Numbered from the stretch's first letter, positions 30,636 through 40,552 are shown. The stretch is 64,000 bases of DNA from Cupriavidus laharis (GCF_914271435.1 NZ_CAJZAI010000001.1:310001-374000); one strand, 5' to 3'. The notes: generated by a model not told the origin, from the letters alone. A program made the numbers and translations.

Positions 30636-31745
30636 TCAGGCTGCCGTGGCGCGCCAGCGCAGGCGGTTTTCAATAAGGGTGTCGCAGGCCAGCAGGAAGA
30701 ACAGCAGCATGCCCTGGAATACCCAGCCGATGGCCGACGGCAGGCCGAGGCGCGACTGCGCCATCTCGCCGCCGATATAGAACAGCGACATCATGATGCC
30801 GCCGAACACGGTGCCGACCGGGTGCAGGCGCCCGACGAACGCCACGATGATGGCGGTGAAGCCATAGCCCGGCGAGATCGACGGCAGCAGCTGGCCGATC
30901 GGGCCCGTAACTTCGAACGCGCCGGCCAGGCCCGCTGTGGCGCCCGAGATCAGCAGTGCGCTCCACAGCGCGCTGCGCGACGAGAAGCCCGCATAGCGCG
31001 CCGCGGCCGGCGCGGTGCCGCCCACCTGCAGGCGATAGCCGGCAAAGCTGCGGAATACGAAGACCGTCATCACCGCTACCAGCACCAGCATCACGGCAAA
31101 GCCCGCATGCAGGCGTGAGCCGGACATCAGGTTCGGCAGCAGGTATTCGGACGAGAACACCTTGGACTGCGGGAAGTTCATGCCGTTGGGATCTTTCAGC
31201 GGCCCGTTGACCACCCACAGCATCAGCTGCTGCGCGATATAGGTGAGCATCAGCGAGACCAGGATCTCGTTGGCATTGAAGCGATCCTTGAGCAGCGCCG
31301 TGAGCGAGGCCCAGACCATGCCGCCGATCACGCCGGCGAGCGATGCCAGCACCAGTACCACGGTGCCGTTCAGCGTCTGGCCCGGCACGTCGAAGAACAG
31401 GACTGTGGCGCCGGCGAAGATGCCGCCGAGAATCAACTGGCCGTCCGCGCCGATATTCCAGATATTGGCCCGGTAGCAGACCGACAGGCCCAGCGCGCAC
31501 AGCACCAGCGGCACGGTCTTGAGCAGCACCTCGCCGATGGCGCGCTTGTCCCTGAGCGGGTCGGCCAGGAACACCTTGAGCGCGGCCATCGGGTCCTTGC
31601 CAAGCGCCAGGAACAGCAGCGCGCCGAACAGCAGCGTGAGCGCGAGCGCGATCACCGGCGAAGCATAGGCCATGGTCCGCGACGGCAGGCCGCGCGGCGC
31701 GAGCGTGATGGGGGAGCGGGGCAGGAGCGAGCGCAGTTCAGCCAT
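30636..31745 (-). CDS. ABC importer permease (nucleoside type, first subunit)
   Basis: The 369-residue membrane protein has an N-terminal helix near residue 30 and a core with VCYRANIWNIGADGQLILGG, NEILVSLMLTYIA, and ISPGYGFTAIIVAFVGRLHP. This is the NupP/YufP type partner. Its start overlaps the end of the ATPase gene by eight bases, so the two are probably translationally coupled. Confidence 0.92.
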   Translation of the reverse strand: MAELRSLLPRSPITLAPRGLPSRTMAYASPVIALALTLLFGALLFLALGKDPMAALKVFLADPLRDKRAIGEVLLKTVPLVLCALGLSVCYRANIWNIGADGQLILGGIFAGATVLFFDVPGQTLNGTVVLVLASLAGVIGGMVWASLTALLKDRFNANEILVSLMLTYIAQQLMLWVVNGPLKDPNGMNFPQSKVFSSEYLLPNLMSGSRLHAGFAVMLVLVAVMTVFVFRSFAGYRLQVGGTAPAAARYAGFSSRSALWSALLISGATAGLAGAFEVTGPIGQLLPSISPGYGFTAIIVAFVGRLHPVGTVFGGIMMSLFYIGGEMAQSRLGLPSAIGWVFQGMLLFFLLACDTLIENRLRWRATAA

Positions 31746-33315
31746 GGCTGGCCACCTCCGCTGCCTGGGCGTGGCGCGCCTGCGCCGGCCCGCCTTCCCA
31801 CAGGCCGCTCATCCACAGCCCGATCTGTTCGCGCGTGGCGGTCTCGGCCGGGATGGACGGCGACAGGTGGCCCTTGGCGATCACGTGCAGCCGGTTGCAG
31901 ATCGCGAACAGCTCGTCGAGTTCTTCCGATACCACCAGGATGGCGCAGCCGGTGGCCTTGAGCGCCAGGATCTCGTTGTGGATCTGCGCGGCCGCGCCAA
32001 CGTCCACGCCCCAGGTCGGTTGCGCCACGATCAGCACCTTCGGGCCGCTTTCGATCTCGCGGCCGACGATGAATTTCTGCAGGTTGCCGCCGGACAGGCT
32101 GCGGGCCAGCGCGTCTGGGCCGCTGGCCTTGACGCGGAAGCGGTTGATGATGGCCGCCGCCAGTCCGCCGGCCGCCCGCGGCGAGATCATGCCTTGGCGC
32201 ACGTACGGCGGCGCCTGGTGCGACAGCAGCGTGTTCGATGCCAGGCTCATGCCCGGCACCGCGCCGCGCCCGAGCCGCTCTTCGGGCACGAAGGCCAGTC
32301 CAGCGCGCCGGCGCTGTCTCGCGTCGAGCCGGCCCACGGGCTTGCCGGCCAGCCGCACGGCCGGACCGGCCACGCGCATGTCCTCGCCGGACAGCGCGGC
32401 TAGCAGTTCCTGCTGCCCGTTGCCTGACACACCGGCAATGCCGACGATCTCGCCGGCATGCACGTCGAGCGAAATCTGCTGCAGTTCGGTCGCGAAGGCG
32501 TGCGCGCGCGGCAGCGACAGTTCCTGCACGCTCAGGCGCACCTCGCCGCGCTGCGCGGCCACGCGCGCTTCGCGCGGCGGCTCGCCGCCGATCATCAGCC
32601 GCGACAGCGAGGCCGCGCTTTCCTGGCGCGGGTCACACACGCCGGTGACCTTGCCCATGCGCATCACGGTGGCGTGATGGCAGAGCGCGCGGATCTCGTC
32701 GAGCTTGTGGCTGATGTAGAGGATGCTCGTGCCTTCTGCCGCAAGCTGGCGCAGCGTGACGAACAGCGTTTCCACGGCCTGCGGCGTCAGCACCGAAGTC
32801 GGTTCGTCCAGGATCAGCAGCTGCGGGTTGGCCAGCAGCGCACGCACGATTTCCACGCGCTGCCGCTCGCCGACCGACAGCGTGTGGACATGGCGGTTGG
32901 GTTCCAGCGGAAGGCCATAACGTTCGGCGGTGGCGCGGATGCGCTCGGCCAGTTGCTTCATGCTGCTGGCCGCGCCCTTGTGTCCGCCGGGCAGGCCCAG
33001 CGCGATGTTCTCGGTCACGGTCAGGGTGTCGAACAGCGAGAAGTGCTGGAACACCATGGCGATGCCCAGGTTGCGGGCGTCATGCGGGCTGTTGATCGTG
33101 ACCGGCGCCCCGTTGAAGTGCATCTCGCCAGCGTCGGGGCGGACCGCACCAAAGATGATCTTCATCAGGGTGGATTTGCCGGCACCGTTCTCGCCGAGAA
33201 CGGCGTGGATTTCGCCGGGGGCGACGCTGAGGCTGATGTCATCGTTCGCGATGACGCCGGGATAGCGCTTGCTGATATGGGCTAGCGCCAGCCTGGGGGG
33301 AAGTTGTGGTGTCAC
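31738..33315 (-). CDS. ABC importer ATPase, two tandem nucleotide-binding domains (nucleoside type)
   Basis: The product of about 525 residues holds two ATPase domains. The first has Walker A GENGAGKST, an odd signature LSVGERQR and Walker B LLILDEP. The second has the degenerate P-loop GVSGNGQQE, FVPEERLGRGAVPGMSL, the signature LSGGNLQK and LIVAQPTWGVDVG, where the usual Walker B Glu is Gln. Such asymmetry is typical of sugar and nucleoside importers. The start is uncertain: GTG 33315 fits homologue length, but ATG at 33408 or 33387 is in frame and none has a clear ribosome binding site. First gene of the four-gene operon. Confidence 0.9.
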   Translation of the reverse strand: MTPQLPPRLALAHISKRYPGVIANDDISLSVAPGEIHAVLGENGAGKSTLMKIIFGAVRPDAGEMHFNGAPVTINSPHDARNLGIAMVFQHFSLFDTLTVTENIALGLPGGHKGAASSMKQLAERIRATAERYGLPLEPNRHVHTLSVGERQRVEIVRALLANPQLLILDEPTSVLTPQAVETLFVTLRQLAAEGTSILYISHKLDEIRALCHHATVMRMGKVTGVCDPRQESAASLSRLMIGGEPPREARVAAQRGEVRLSVQELSLPRAHAFATELQQISLDVHAGEIVGIAGVSGNGQQELLAALSGEDMRVAGPAVRLAGKPVGRLDARQRRRAGLAFVPEERLGRGAVPGMSLASNTLLSHQAPPYVRQGMISPRAAGGLAAAIINRFRVKASGPDALARSLSGGNLQKFIVGREIESGPKVLIVAQPTWGVDVGAAAQIHNEILALKATGCAILVVSEELDELFAICNRLHVIAKGHLSPSIPAETATREQIGLWMSGLWEGGPAQARHAQAAEVASHG

Positions 33316-33409
33316 TGAGGCGGCTCGGGTTGTTATGGCAGCAACGTGGAAGGCGGGGCAGTCAGCGGGCAGTGCGTGGCGCAGCATCGCCGCGACGCAT
33401 TGCAGCATT

Positions 33410-33450
33410 CATCATGATTTCGTGATGCACGATATTGATTACGAATTATA
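33410..33450 (-). promoter_or_regulatory. possible promoter and operator of the nucleoside importer operon
   Basis: On the minus strand TATAAT lies at 33450-33445. About ten bases past the expected start point is an inverted repeat CATCA-N8-TGATG (33410-33427) with an inner ATCATGAT palindrome. Position suits an operator. No good -35 was found. Confidence 0.4.
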
Positions 33451-33545
33451 TAAGTGCGCGACCCCGTGGCGGCCGGTTTCCGGGGTTTGTCCAAGCGCCG
33501 CAACGGTTGGCGGGTGGTTGCAAGTCGCATGCCGGGAAATGCAAT

Positions 33546-33580
33546 GAAAAACCGCCGCCCTCCTTGCGGAGGGCGGCGGT
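33546..33580 (-). terminator. terminator of the pirin gene
   Basis: On the minus strand a 12-pair G/C stem (CCGCCGCCCTCC with its complement, loop of four) is followed by T5. It lies 47 bases after the pirin stop codon. Confidence 0.9.
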
Positions 33581-33626
33581 GTGGTGCGGCTGCGGGCCCC
33601 GGCACTATCGCCGGGGCAGGCCGGGC

Positions 33627-34556
33627 TCAGGCCCCTGTGGCGGCCGGGATCGTCGCAAAACGCCCGTCGCGGAAATCCGCCAGCGTCTGGTAGATCTGCT
33701 CCTGCGTGTTCATCACGAACGGCCCGTACTGCGCAATCGGCTCGCCCAGCGGCTGGCCCGCGATGAGCAGGAAGCGCGCATCGGACTCGGCGTTGACGAT
33801 GACGCCGTCAGCCTTTCCCGCGTCGTCGAGCACGCCCATGCGCTGCGACTCGACCACCGCCTTCTCGCTGCCTTCACCGATCGACACCTCGCCCCGGTAC
33901 ACATAGACGAAGGCGTTATGCCTGGCCGGCAGTGCCTGCCGGAACTGCTGGCCGGCAGGCAGGTGCACGTCAAGGTAGATCGGCTCGGTCACCGGCCGCG
34001 TCACCGCGCCGGCCACGCCATGCGAAGCGCCAGCCAGCACGCGCACCGTGCCGCCGTTGTCCAGCGCCACCGTCGGGATGGCGGCAGCAGGCATGTCGCG
34101 GTACCACGGCGCAGTCATCTTGTCGGCAGCGGGCAGGTTCAGCCAGAGCTGGAAGCCTTCCATGCGGCCGTCTTCCTGCTCGGGCATTTCCGAGTGCACC
34201 ACGCCGGCGCCTGCGACCATCCACTGGGCGCCGCCGTTTTCCAGCAGGCCTTCATTACCGGCGCTGTCGCGATGGCGCATGCGGCCGGCCAGCATATACG
34301 TGATGGTCTCGAAACCGCGGTGCGGGTGATCGGGGAAGCCGCCGATGTAGTCGTCCTTGCTGTCGGTGCCGAAGGCATCAAGCATCAGGAACGGGTCCAG
34401 CCGGCGCTGCAGGTTCTGCGTCAGCACGCGCGTCAGCTTGACGCCGGCGCCGTCCGACGTGGCGATGCCGCGCACGACACGGTCCACCGTGCGCGAACGC
34501 TGCACGGATTCCTGCGCGGTGGCCGGAATGGTGGCGATAAGGTTGCGGGTGTCCAT
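33627..34556 (-). CDS. pirin family protein
   Basis: The 309-residue bicupin protein starts at ATG 34556, with GGAGA eight bases upstream. The N-terminal cupin has DPFLMLDAFG, then PDHPHRGFETITYMLAGRMR, whose two His and later His and Glu (VVHSEMPEQE) bind the metal in pirins. The C-terminal cupin is degenerate. Bacterial pirins may act as quercetin dioxygenases or as redox-linked regulators; neither can be assigned here. The gene stands alone. Confidence 0.92.
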   Translation of the reverse strand: MDTRNLIATIPATAQESVQRSRTVDRVVRGIATSDGAGVKLTRVLTQNLQRRLDPFLMLDAFGTDSKDDYIGGFPDHPHRGFETITYMLAGRMRHRDSAGNEGLLENGGAQWMVAGAGVVHSEMPEQEDGRMEGFQLWLNLPAADKMTAPWYRDMPAAAIPTVALDNGGTVRVLAGASHGVAGAVTRPVTEPIYLDVHLPAGQQFRQALPARHNAFVYVYRGEVSIGEGSEKAVVESQRMGVLDDAGKADGVIVNAESDARFLLIAGQPLGEPIAQYGPFVMNTQEQIYQTLADFRDGRFATIPAATGA

Positions 34557-35247
34557 GATTCTTTCTCCGGTTGGCGGGCCGGCTGGCGGGGCATCGCTGC
34601 CCCGATCCTTCGGTCCGTCGTGTTCAGCTACACCGACAATGTAGAGGTTTGGCGGGGAAAGAGTAGAGGGCGGGTGGGCAACAGATTGTTCCATCCATAC
34701 ACGCAATGCGCTTCGATTCGAGCTAGCGGTGGCAACGGTCGGAGTCGCTTTTTCGAGCCGGTTCGACTGGTCTCCAGAGGCCACGAGAACTGCGCGAAAA
34801 ACCCATACGAAAAGCCGTGAGATAGGCGAAGATGACAAAATCGATGAAGATGCGTATGATAGCGCTCTCTTTGTCATCCGTTGCCGTGGATTGACTCGCC
34901 TGGCGCACCCGCCAGGCCTTGCCTGGCAACGGCCAATGAATTCGGCGGCGCGTCGACCTCTTCACTTTCAGCGCTGCCCTGGCCACCTGGCTTCCGGTGA
35001 TCGACCGGCCCGGGTGCGCTGCTTCAGGGACCCCGCGGGCACAACGCCCCCGGCATCCCGTCAATCGGACTTTCCGCCCACGGTGTGGAGGTCCAAAAGC
35101 CCGTCCGCTGGCAATCGTGCCGGTCATGGCGGCAATGCAATCTGAATCGGGACGGCGGCTCCCCACTTCACGGCCGCCCAGCCCATATTGTTTTCCGCGA
35201 TCGAAAAGTGGATTTCTATTCGCTTTCCGTTCGTGGCGAGGGGGGAT
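34557..35247. other. long gene-free stretch upstream of the osmoprotectant importer
   Basis: About 690 bases separate the divergent pirin and importer genes. Frames here are short and rich in Arg, Pro and Ser, with no domain pattern. A stem GCCTGGC-N6-GCCAGGC lies at 34898-34917 and CCACTT/AAGTGG flank 35167-35216. Long leader or regulatory DNA is more likely than a gene. Confidence 0.5.
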
Positions 35248-35964
35248 ATGTCAAAGCAAACCATGCGTGTGTTTGCCTGGGGATGCCTGACCATGCTGGC
35301 GCTGGGTGGCCTGGTCGCCTGGATCGGCATGGACGTCATCCGCCAGCACCAGGATCGCCTGCTCTATGACGTGGCCGACCACCTGAGGCTGGTTGCGTTT
35401 TCGATGGCGCTTGCGCTGGCCACCGGCATTCCGGCCGGCATCGCGCTGAGCCGTCCGTGCATGCGCCGCTGGGCAGACCGGCTGATGCAGGTCTTCAACG
35501 TCGGCAACACGGTGCCGTCGCTCGCGGTACTCGCGCTGGCGCTGGCCGTGCTCGGCATCGGCGAGCGGCCCGCCATCCTGGCGCTGTGGCTGGCGTCGTT
35601 GCTGCCGATCGTGCGCAATACTTACGAGGGCCTGCGCAACGTTTCGCCCACGCTGCTCGAAGCTGCGCGCGGCATCGGCATGACGCCGTGCCAGCGGCTG
35701 TTGCGCGTGGAACTGCCGAATGCGCTGCCGGTAATGCTGGCAGGCATCCGCATCAGCCTGGTGATCAACGTGGGCACGGTGCCGCTGTCGTTCCTGATCG
35801 GCGCCAACAGCCTGGGCGAGCTGATCTTCCCGGGCATCTACCTGAACAACCAGCCGCTGCTGCTGCTCGGCGCAGCCGCCACGGCATTGCTGGCACTGGC
35901 GCTGGACGCGCTGTTCGCGGGCGCCGGCAACCTGTACCTGCGCCGGCGTGGCCTGGCGCGCTGA
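35248..35964 (+). CDS. osmoprotectant (glycine betaine/choline-type) ABC importer permease
   Basis: The 238-residue inner-membrane protein has about six helices and the binding-protein-dependent permease loop: LPIVRNTYEGLRNVSPTLLE then AARGIGMTPCQRLLRVELP. This EAA-type loop with R-G-I-G-M matches OpuCB/YehW-type proteins. A GAGGGGGG run precedes ATG 35248. It opens a four-gene operon. A short N-terminal helix before the core is a variable feature. Confidence 0.9.
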   Translation: MSKQTMRVFAWGCLTMLALGGLVAWIGMDVIRQHQDRLLYDVADHLRLVAFSMALALATGIPAGIALSRPCMRRWADRLMQVFNVGNTVPSLAVLALALAVLGIGERPAILALWLASLLPIVRNTYEGLRNVSPTLLEAARGIGMTPCQRLLRVELPNALPVMLAGIRISLVINVGTVPLSFLIGANSLGELIFPGIYLNNQPLLLLGAAATALLALALDALFAGAGNLYLRRRGLAR

Positions 35965-35987
35965 GCGCCGGCCGAGAGGAGAAACCC

Positions 35988-36935
35988 ATGGAACCGAAAC
36001 GAGACCGCGAACGCCGCGCCTTCTGGGCCTTCATGCTCGTGGGCACCGTGCTGGCCGCCGTGCTGCTGAGCTCCGCGCCGGCCCGGGCGCAGGCGCCCGC
36101 CGCTGAAGCCGCGCCGGTGCGCGTGGGCGGCAAGAATTTCACCGAGCAGCTGATCCTGTCGTCGATGACGTCGCAATACCTGCGCGCCAAAGGCATCGGC
36201 ACCGAACTGACCGCCGGCCTGGGCAGCACGCTGATGCGCCAGGCGCTGGAGAACGGCCAGCTCGACGTGGTGTGGGATTACACCGGCACGGCGCTGATTG
36301 TTTTCAACAAGGTCGAGGAAAAGCTCGACGCCAAGGACAGCTATGCACGCGTGAAGGCGCTGGATGCCGCGCGCGGGCTGGTGTGGCTGGAGCCGTCGGG
36401 CATCAACAACACCTATGCGCTGGCCATGCCGAAGGCGCGCGCTCAGGCGGCTGGCGTGACCACGCTGTCGGCCTATGCCGGGAAGATGCGCAAGGGCGGC
36501 GAGGACACGCAACATCCGTTTGCCGTCGACATGGAATTCGCCGCGCGCCCGGACGGCCTGGAGCCGCTCAAGGCCATGTACAAGCTGCCGTTCACGCGCC
36601 GCGACGTGATCCAGCTCGATCCGGGCCTGGTCTATACGGCGCTGAAGAACAACCAGGTCGACCTGGGACTGGTGTACACGACCGACGGCCGCGTGAAGGG
36701 CTTCGAACTCGTGCTGCTTGAAGACGACCTGCATTTCTTCCCGGACTACAGCGCAGTGCCCGTGGTGCGCCAGGCCGCGCTCGACAAGCACCCGGAACTC
36801 GCCACGCTGCTCAACGCGCTGGCGGCGAAGCTCGACAACGCAACCATGACCGAAATGAACTACCAGGTGGACATCGGCCAGCAACCGGTGGACAAGGTGG
36901 CGGCAGACTTCCTGCGCAGCCATGGTCTGATCTGA
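35988..36935 (+). CDS. osmoprotectant ABC importer substrate-binding protein
   Basis: The 315-residue protein has a Sec signal peptide ending near ARAQAP and the start of the mature fold VRVGGKNFTEQLILSSMTSQ, which is diagnostic for the OpuAC/YehZ/ProX-like family. VWDYTGTAL, SGINNTYALA and LGLVYTTDGRV follow. It delivers glycine betaine, choline or a similar compound to the two permeases. AGAGGAGAAA precedes the ATG. No lipobox, so it is a free periplasmic protein. Confidence 0.92.
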   Translation: MEPKRDRERRAFWAFMLVGTVLAAVLLSSAPARAQAPAAEAAPVRVGGKNFTEQLILSSMTSQYLRAKGIGTELTAGLGSTLMRQALENGQLDVVWDYTGTALIVFNKVEEKLDAKDSYARVKALDAARGLVWLEPSGINNTYALAMPKARAQAAGVTTLSAYAGKMRKGGEDTQHPFAVDMEFAARPDGLEPLKAMYKLPFTRRDVIQLDPGLVYTALKNNQVDLGLVYTTDGRVKGFELVLLEDDLHFFPDYSAVPVVRQAALDKHPELATLLNALAAKLDNATMTEMNYQVDIGQQPVDKVAADFLRSHGLI

Positions 36936-36945
36936 TGAGGCGCGC

Positions 36946-37596
36946 ATGGACTTGCTGACCTATCTCCAACATAGCTGGCCGACGCTGCTGAAACTCACCG
37001 CCGAACACCTGGCGCTCGTGGGTTCGGCCGTGGGCATGGCGATCCTGATCGGCGTGCCGCTGGGCATCGCCATCACGCGCTTCCGCTGGCTGGCTACGCC
37101 GCTGCTGACGCTGGCCACCATTGTGCTGACGCTGCCGTCGATCGCGCTGTTCGGGCTGATGATCCCGATCTTCGCGCGCTTCGGGCATGCGCTCGGCTAC
37201 GTGCCGGCCGTTACCGCGGTGTTCCTGTACTCGCTGCTGCCGATCATGCGCAACACCTATACCGCGCTGGTCAACGTCGACCCGGGCATCCAGGAAGCCG
37301 GGCGCGGCATCGGCATGACGACGTGGCAGCGCATGCGCCGCGTCGACTTGCCGCTGGCCGTGCCGGTGATCCTCGGCGGCGTGCGCACGGCCGTGGTGAT
37401 GAACATCGGCGTGGCCACCATTGCCGCCATCATCGGCGCGGGCGGCCTCGGCGTGCTGATCCTGCAGGCGATCAGCCAGAGCAATATGAGCAAGCTGGCC
37501 GTGGGCGCGGTCCTGGTCAGCGTGCTCGCCATCGTGGCGGATGCCTTCCTGCAGTGGCTGCAGAAGGTACTGACGCCGAAAGGAATCCGACTATGA
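36946..37596 (+). CDS. osmoprotectant ABC importer permease (second subunit)
   Basis: The 216-residue membrane protein has five to six helices and the coupling loop PIMRNTYTALVNVDPGIQEA, then GRGIGMTTWQRMRRVDLPLA, ending IGAGGLGVLI. It pairs with the 35248-35964 permease. Its stop overlaps the ATPase start by four bases (ATGA). Confidence 0.92.
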   Translation: MDLLTYLQHSWPTLLKLTAEHLALVGSAVGMAILIGVPLGIAITRFRWLATPLLTLATIVLTLPSIALFGLMIPIFARFGHALGYVPAVTAVFLYSLLPIMRNTYTALVNVDPGIQEAGRGIGMTTWQRMRRVDLPLAVPVILGGVRTAVVMNIGVATIAAIIGAGGLGVLILQAISQSNMSKLAVGAVLVSVLAIVADAFLQWLQKVLTPKGIRL

Positions 37597-38759
37597 TCGA
37601 ACTCGACCGACTCACCAAGGCCTTCCCGCAGAAGGACGGCACCGAAGTGCGGGCTGTGGATGCTGTCTCGCTGACAGTGCCGCGTGGGGAAATCTGCGTG
37701 TTCCTGGGGCCGTCCGGCTGCGGCAAGACCACCACGCTGAAGATGATCAACCGGCTGATCGAGCCGACCTCGGGCACGGTGCGCATCGATGGCGAGGACA
37801 CCGTCGGCATCGACGGCGTGGCGCTGCGCCGCAAGATCGGCTATGTGATCCAGCAGATCGGCCTGTTCCCGAACATGACCATCGAAGAGAACATCATGGT
37901 CGTGCCGCGCATGCTCGGCTGGGACAAGCGCCGCTGCCACGAGCGCGCGCGCGAGCTGATGTCGATGGTGCAGCTCGACCCCAATCGCATGCTGTCGCGC
38001 CATCCGCGCGAACTCTCGGGCGGGCAGCAGCAGCGCATCGGCGTGATCCGCGCGCTCGCGGCCGACGCACCGGTGCTGCTGATGGACGAGCCCTTCGGCG
38101 CGGTCGATCCGATCAACCGCGAAAGCATCCAGAACGAATTCCTGCAGATGCAGCGCCAGCTCGGCAAGACCGTGATCATGGTCTCGCACGATATCGACGA
38201 GGCCATCAAGCTGGCCGACAAGGTGGCAGTGTTCCGGCGCGGCAAGCTGGTGCAGTTCGATCATCCGGACGCTTTGCTGGCACACCCGGCCGACGAGTTC
38301 GTGCAGGCCTTCGTCGGTCACGACAACACGCTCAAGCGCCTGCTGCTCGTGAGTGCCGGCGATGCGGCCACCATGCCGCCGAGCTGCCGGCCCGACATGG
38401 CGTTGTCCGAGGCACTCGGCGTGATGGACGACGCCGATGTGCGCCACCTGCCGGTGGTCGACGATGCGCAGCGCGCGCTTGGCTACGTCACGCGGCGCGA
38501 TGCCCGCGCGGGCAACGGCCGCTGCAGCGACGTGATGCGTGCGTTCCCCGCCACGGCCACGGCCGACGAGCACCTGCGCATCGTGCTGTCGCGCATGTAC
38601 CAGCACAACACGAGCTGGCTCCCGGTGGTGGATGCCGACGGCGCGTACCTTGGCGAAGTGACGCAGGATTCGATCGCGGGCTATCTCAGCTCTGGCAGAT
38701 CGCGCGGCAGCGCGCCGGTCATCCAGCGCCCGCAGGAAGCCTTGCGCGCCGCGGCGTGA
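37593..38759 (+). CDS. osmoprotectant ABC importer ATPase with CBS domains
   Basis: The 388-residue protein has a nucleotide-binding domain (Walker A GPSGCGKTT near residue 39, LSGGQQQRIG, Walker B VLLMDEPFGAVDP, VSHDIDEA) and then two CBS repeats (about residues 255-375, with DADVRHLPVVDDAQ and NTSWLPVVDADG). This matches OpuCA/ProV-like subunits, in which CBS domains sense ionic strength. The overlap with the permease suggests coupled translation. Confidence 0.93.
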   Translation: MIELDRLTKAFPQKDGTEVRAVDAVSLTVPRGEICVFLGPSGCGKTTTLKMINRLIEPTSGTVRIDGEDTVGIDGVALRRKIGYVIQQIGLFPNMTIEENIMVVPRMLGWDKRRCHERARELMSMVQLDPNRMLSRHPRELSGGQQQRIGVIRALAADAPVLLMDEPFGAVDPINRESIQNEFLQMQRQLGKTVIMVSHDIDEAIKLADKVAVFRRGKLVQFDHPDALLAHPADEFVQAFVGHDNTLKRLLLVSAGDAATMPPSCRPDMALSEALGVMDDADVRHLPVVDDAQRALGYVTRRDARAGNGRCSDVMRAFPATATADEHLRIVLSRMYQHNTSWLPVVDADGAYLGEVTQDSIAGYLSSGRSRGSAPVIQRPQEALRAAA

Positions 38760-38790
38760 GGCCTGGCGCGGTTCGCGCTATGCTGGCGCC

Positions 38791-39159
38791 ATGGTCCGCA
38801 ATGTCCGCTACTGCCGCTCCCCGCTGTGCCTGGTGATCGAAACCCGCTGGCTCGTGCCACGCGGGTTTGACGGCTTCACACCGGGGCCGCTGATCCTGCT
38901 GCGCCCCGGCGCCAGCCAGGCGCTGATCGAGCATGAGAAGGTGCATGTGCGCCAGTTCTGGCGCAGTTGGGGCTTGATGGGCGTGCTCTACCTGCTGAGC
39001 CCTCGCTGGCGGCTGCGCTACGAGGTGGAGGCCTACCGAGAGCAATTGCAGCACAGCCCGCCGAGCGCCGCGCGCGCGTTGGCGCGCGTGCTGGCACACA
39101 AATACCGGCTCAAGATCACGGAAGACGACGCGTACCGCCTGCTGACTGCGAACGAGTGA
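38791..39159 (+). CDS. small HExxH protein, possible zinc peptidase-like
   Basis: The 122-residue product contains ALIEHEKVHVRQFWRSWG at about residues 44-61; HEKVH fits the HExxH zinc site of metallopeptidases. A hydrophobic segment follows (LMGVLYLLS) and later VEAYREQ, whose Glu could be the third ligand. No family is recognised with confidence. It lies 31 bases downstream of the ABC ATPase and converges with copS, with only four bases between. Confidence 0.65.
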   Translation: MVRNVRYCRSPLCLVIETRWLVPRGFDGFTPGPLILLRPGASQALIEHEKVHVRQFWRSWGLMGVLYLLSPRWRLRYEVEAYREQLQHSPPSAARALARVLAHKYRLKITEDDAYRLLTANE

Positions 39160-39163
39160 CAGC

Positions 39164-40552
39164 TCAGGCCGCCACGGCGGTGGGCAGCGCCTGCCGCCGG
39201 AAGGTGAGCGTAAAGCGCGTCTTGCCGCCTGCCGATTGCACGGCAATGGTGCCGCCATGCGCGGCCATGATGGCGCGCGTGATCGACAATCCCAACCCCA
39301 CGCTGTCCGAATCCGGGCGTACGCGAGATTTGTCGCCACGCGAGAAGCGCTCGAAGATTACCGGCAGCAAGTCCGAACGGATCTCCTGCCCGTCGTTTTC
39401 CACGGCAATGGTGACTGCGTCGGCACTGTTGCCAACCTCGATCACGATATTGCCGCCGGGCGGCGTATAGCGCAGCGCGTTGGACAGCAGGTTGCTGAGC
39501 GCGCGGCGCAGCATCAGGCGGTCGCCCACGATGTGTCCCTCGCCGCGCAACTGCAGGTGCACGCCCTTGTCCTCGGCCAGTGCGTCATAGAACTCGAACA
39601 AGGCGTGGACTTCGACCGCCGCGTCGATCGGCTCTGCACAGGGCAGGGTGAGGCCGTGTTCCATCTGGGCCAGGTAGAGCATGTCCGACACCATGCGTGT
39701 CAGGCGCTGGAGTTCTTCGGCATTCGACGCCAGCACATCGCGGTATTTTTCGGCAGCACGCGGCTGCGAGAGCACAACCTGCGTCTGCGTCATCAGGTTG
39801 GTGAGCGGCGTACGCAGCTCATGCGCCAGGTCGGACGAGAACTCGGACAGCCGCTCGAAGTCGCGCTGCAAGCGCTCGAACATGGCGTTGAGCGTGCCGG
39901 CCAGGTCAGCCATTTCCACCGGTACCGCTTCCACCGGCATGCGCTCGTCGAGCTTGTGCGCGGTCACGGCGCGCGCACGCGCGGCCATGGTGCGCAGCGG
40001 TGCCAACCCGCGCCGGGCAGCCCACCAGCCAAGCAGGCCGCTGGCCAGCGCGGCCAGTGCGACGTAGAACACCAGCGAATGGCGGAACGCGCGCATGAAA
40101 TGGGCGTGGATTTCCGTGTCCATGCCGACCACGATGGTCAGTGGCGCCGGTGCCGGCACAGCGGCGCGCATGCCGCGGTAGCTCTTGCCATCCTGTTCCC
40201 ATACAAAATGATCGCGGCCGGCCGGCAATACCGACGCCGTGCCGAGCGCAGCGCGGAAATCGAAGCCTTCGCTCGCGTACAGGGTCTGGCCTTCGGCCGT
40301 GCTGACATGGGCGATGAATCCGGGATGGTGCTCCAGCGCCACGGCAAGCCGCTCGGGCACCGGCGCCGCGGCGCTTTCGGCGGCGATCCGCTGGATCAGC
40401 CGGATGTTGTCGCCAAGGCTCGCAAAGTCCTCTTCCGCGAAATGCCGGTCCATGGCCGTCGCGATCAGGATGCCGAGGCCCAGCAGCACGCCGGCCGACG
40501 ACAGGCAGAACAGGGCGGTCAGGCGTGTCGTCAGGGAGAAGCGCCGCATCAC
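39164..40552 (-). CDS. copS: copper/heavy-metal sensor histidine kinase
   Basis: The product of about 462 residues has membrane helices near 12-30 and 160-180 around a periplasmic sensor domain, a HAMP domain, the phosphoacceptor box [17 protein letters not shown] near residue 245 and an ATPase domain ([31 protein letters not shown]). This is the CusS/CopS heavy-metal sensor type. It senses periplasmic copper and phosphorylates CopR. Start GTG 40552 overlaps the copR stop by four bases; ATG 40549 is the alternative. Confidence 0.92.
   Translation of the reverse strand: MMRRFSLTTRLTALFCLSSAGVLLGLGILIATAMDRHFAEEDFASLGDNIRLIQRIAAESAAAPVPERLAVALEHHPGFIAHVSTAEGQTLYASEGFDFRAALGTASVLPAGRDHFVWEQDGKSYRGMRAAVPAPAPLTIVVGMDTEIHAHFMRAFRHSLVFYVALAALASGLLGWWAARRGLAPLRTMAARARAVTAHKLDERMPVEAVPVEMADLAGTLNAMFERLQRDFERLSEFSSDLAHELRTPLTNLMTQTQVVLSQPRAAEKYRDVLASNAEELQRLTRMVSDMLYLAQMEHGLTLPCAEPIDAAVEVHALFEFYDALAEDKGVHLQLRGEGHIVGDRLMLRRALSNLLSNALRYTPPGGNIVIEVGNSADAVTIAVENDGQEIRSDLLPVIFERFSRGDKSRVRPDSDSVGLGLSITRAIMAAHGGTIAVQSAGGKTRFTLTFRRQALPTAVAA

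Noticed and set aside
34723..35166. Minus-strand frame of 147 codons upstream of the importer operon
   Set aside because: Arg/Ser/Pro-rich, no ribosome binding site, no family pattern.
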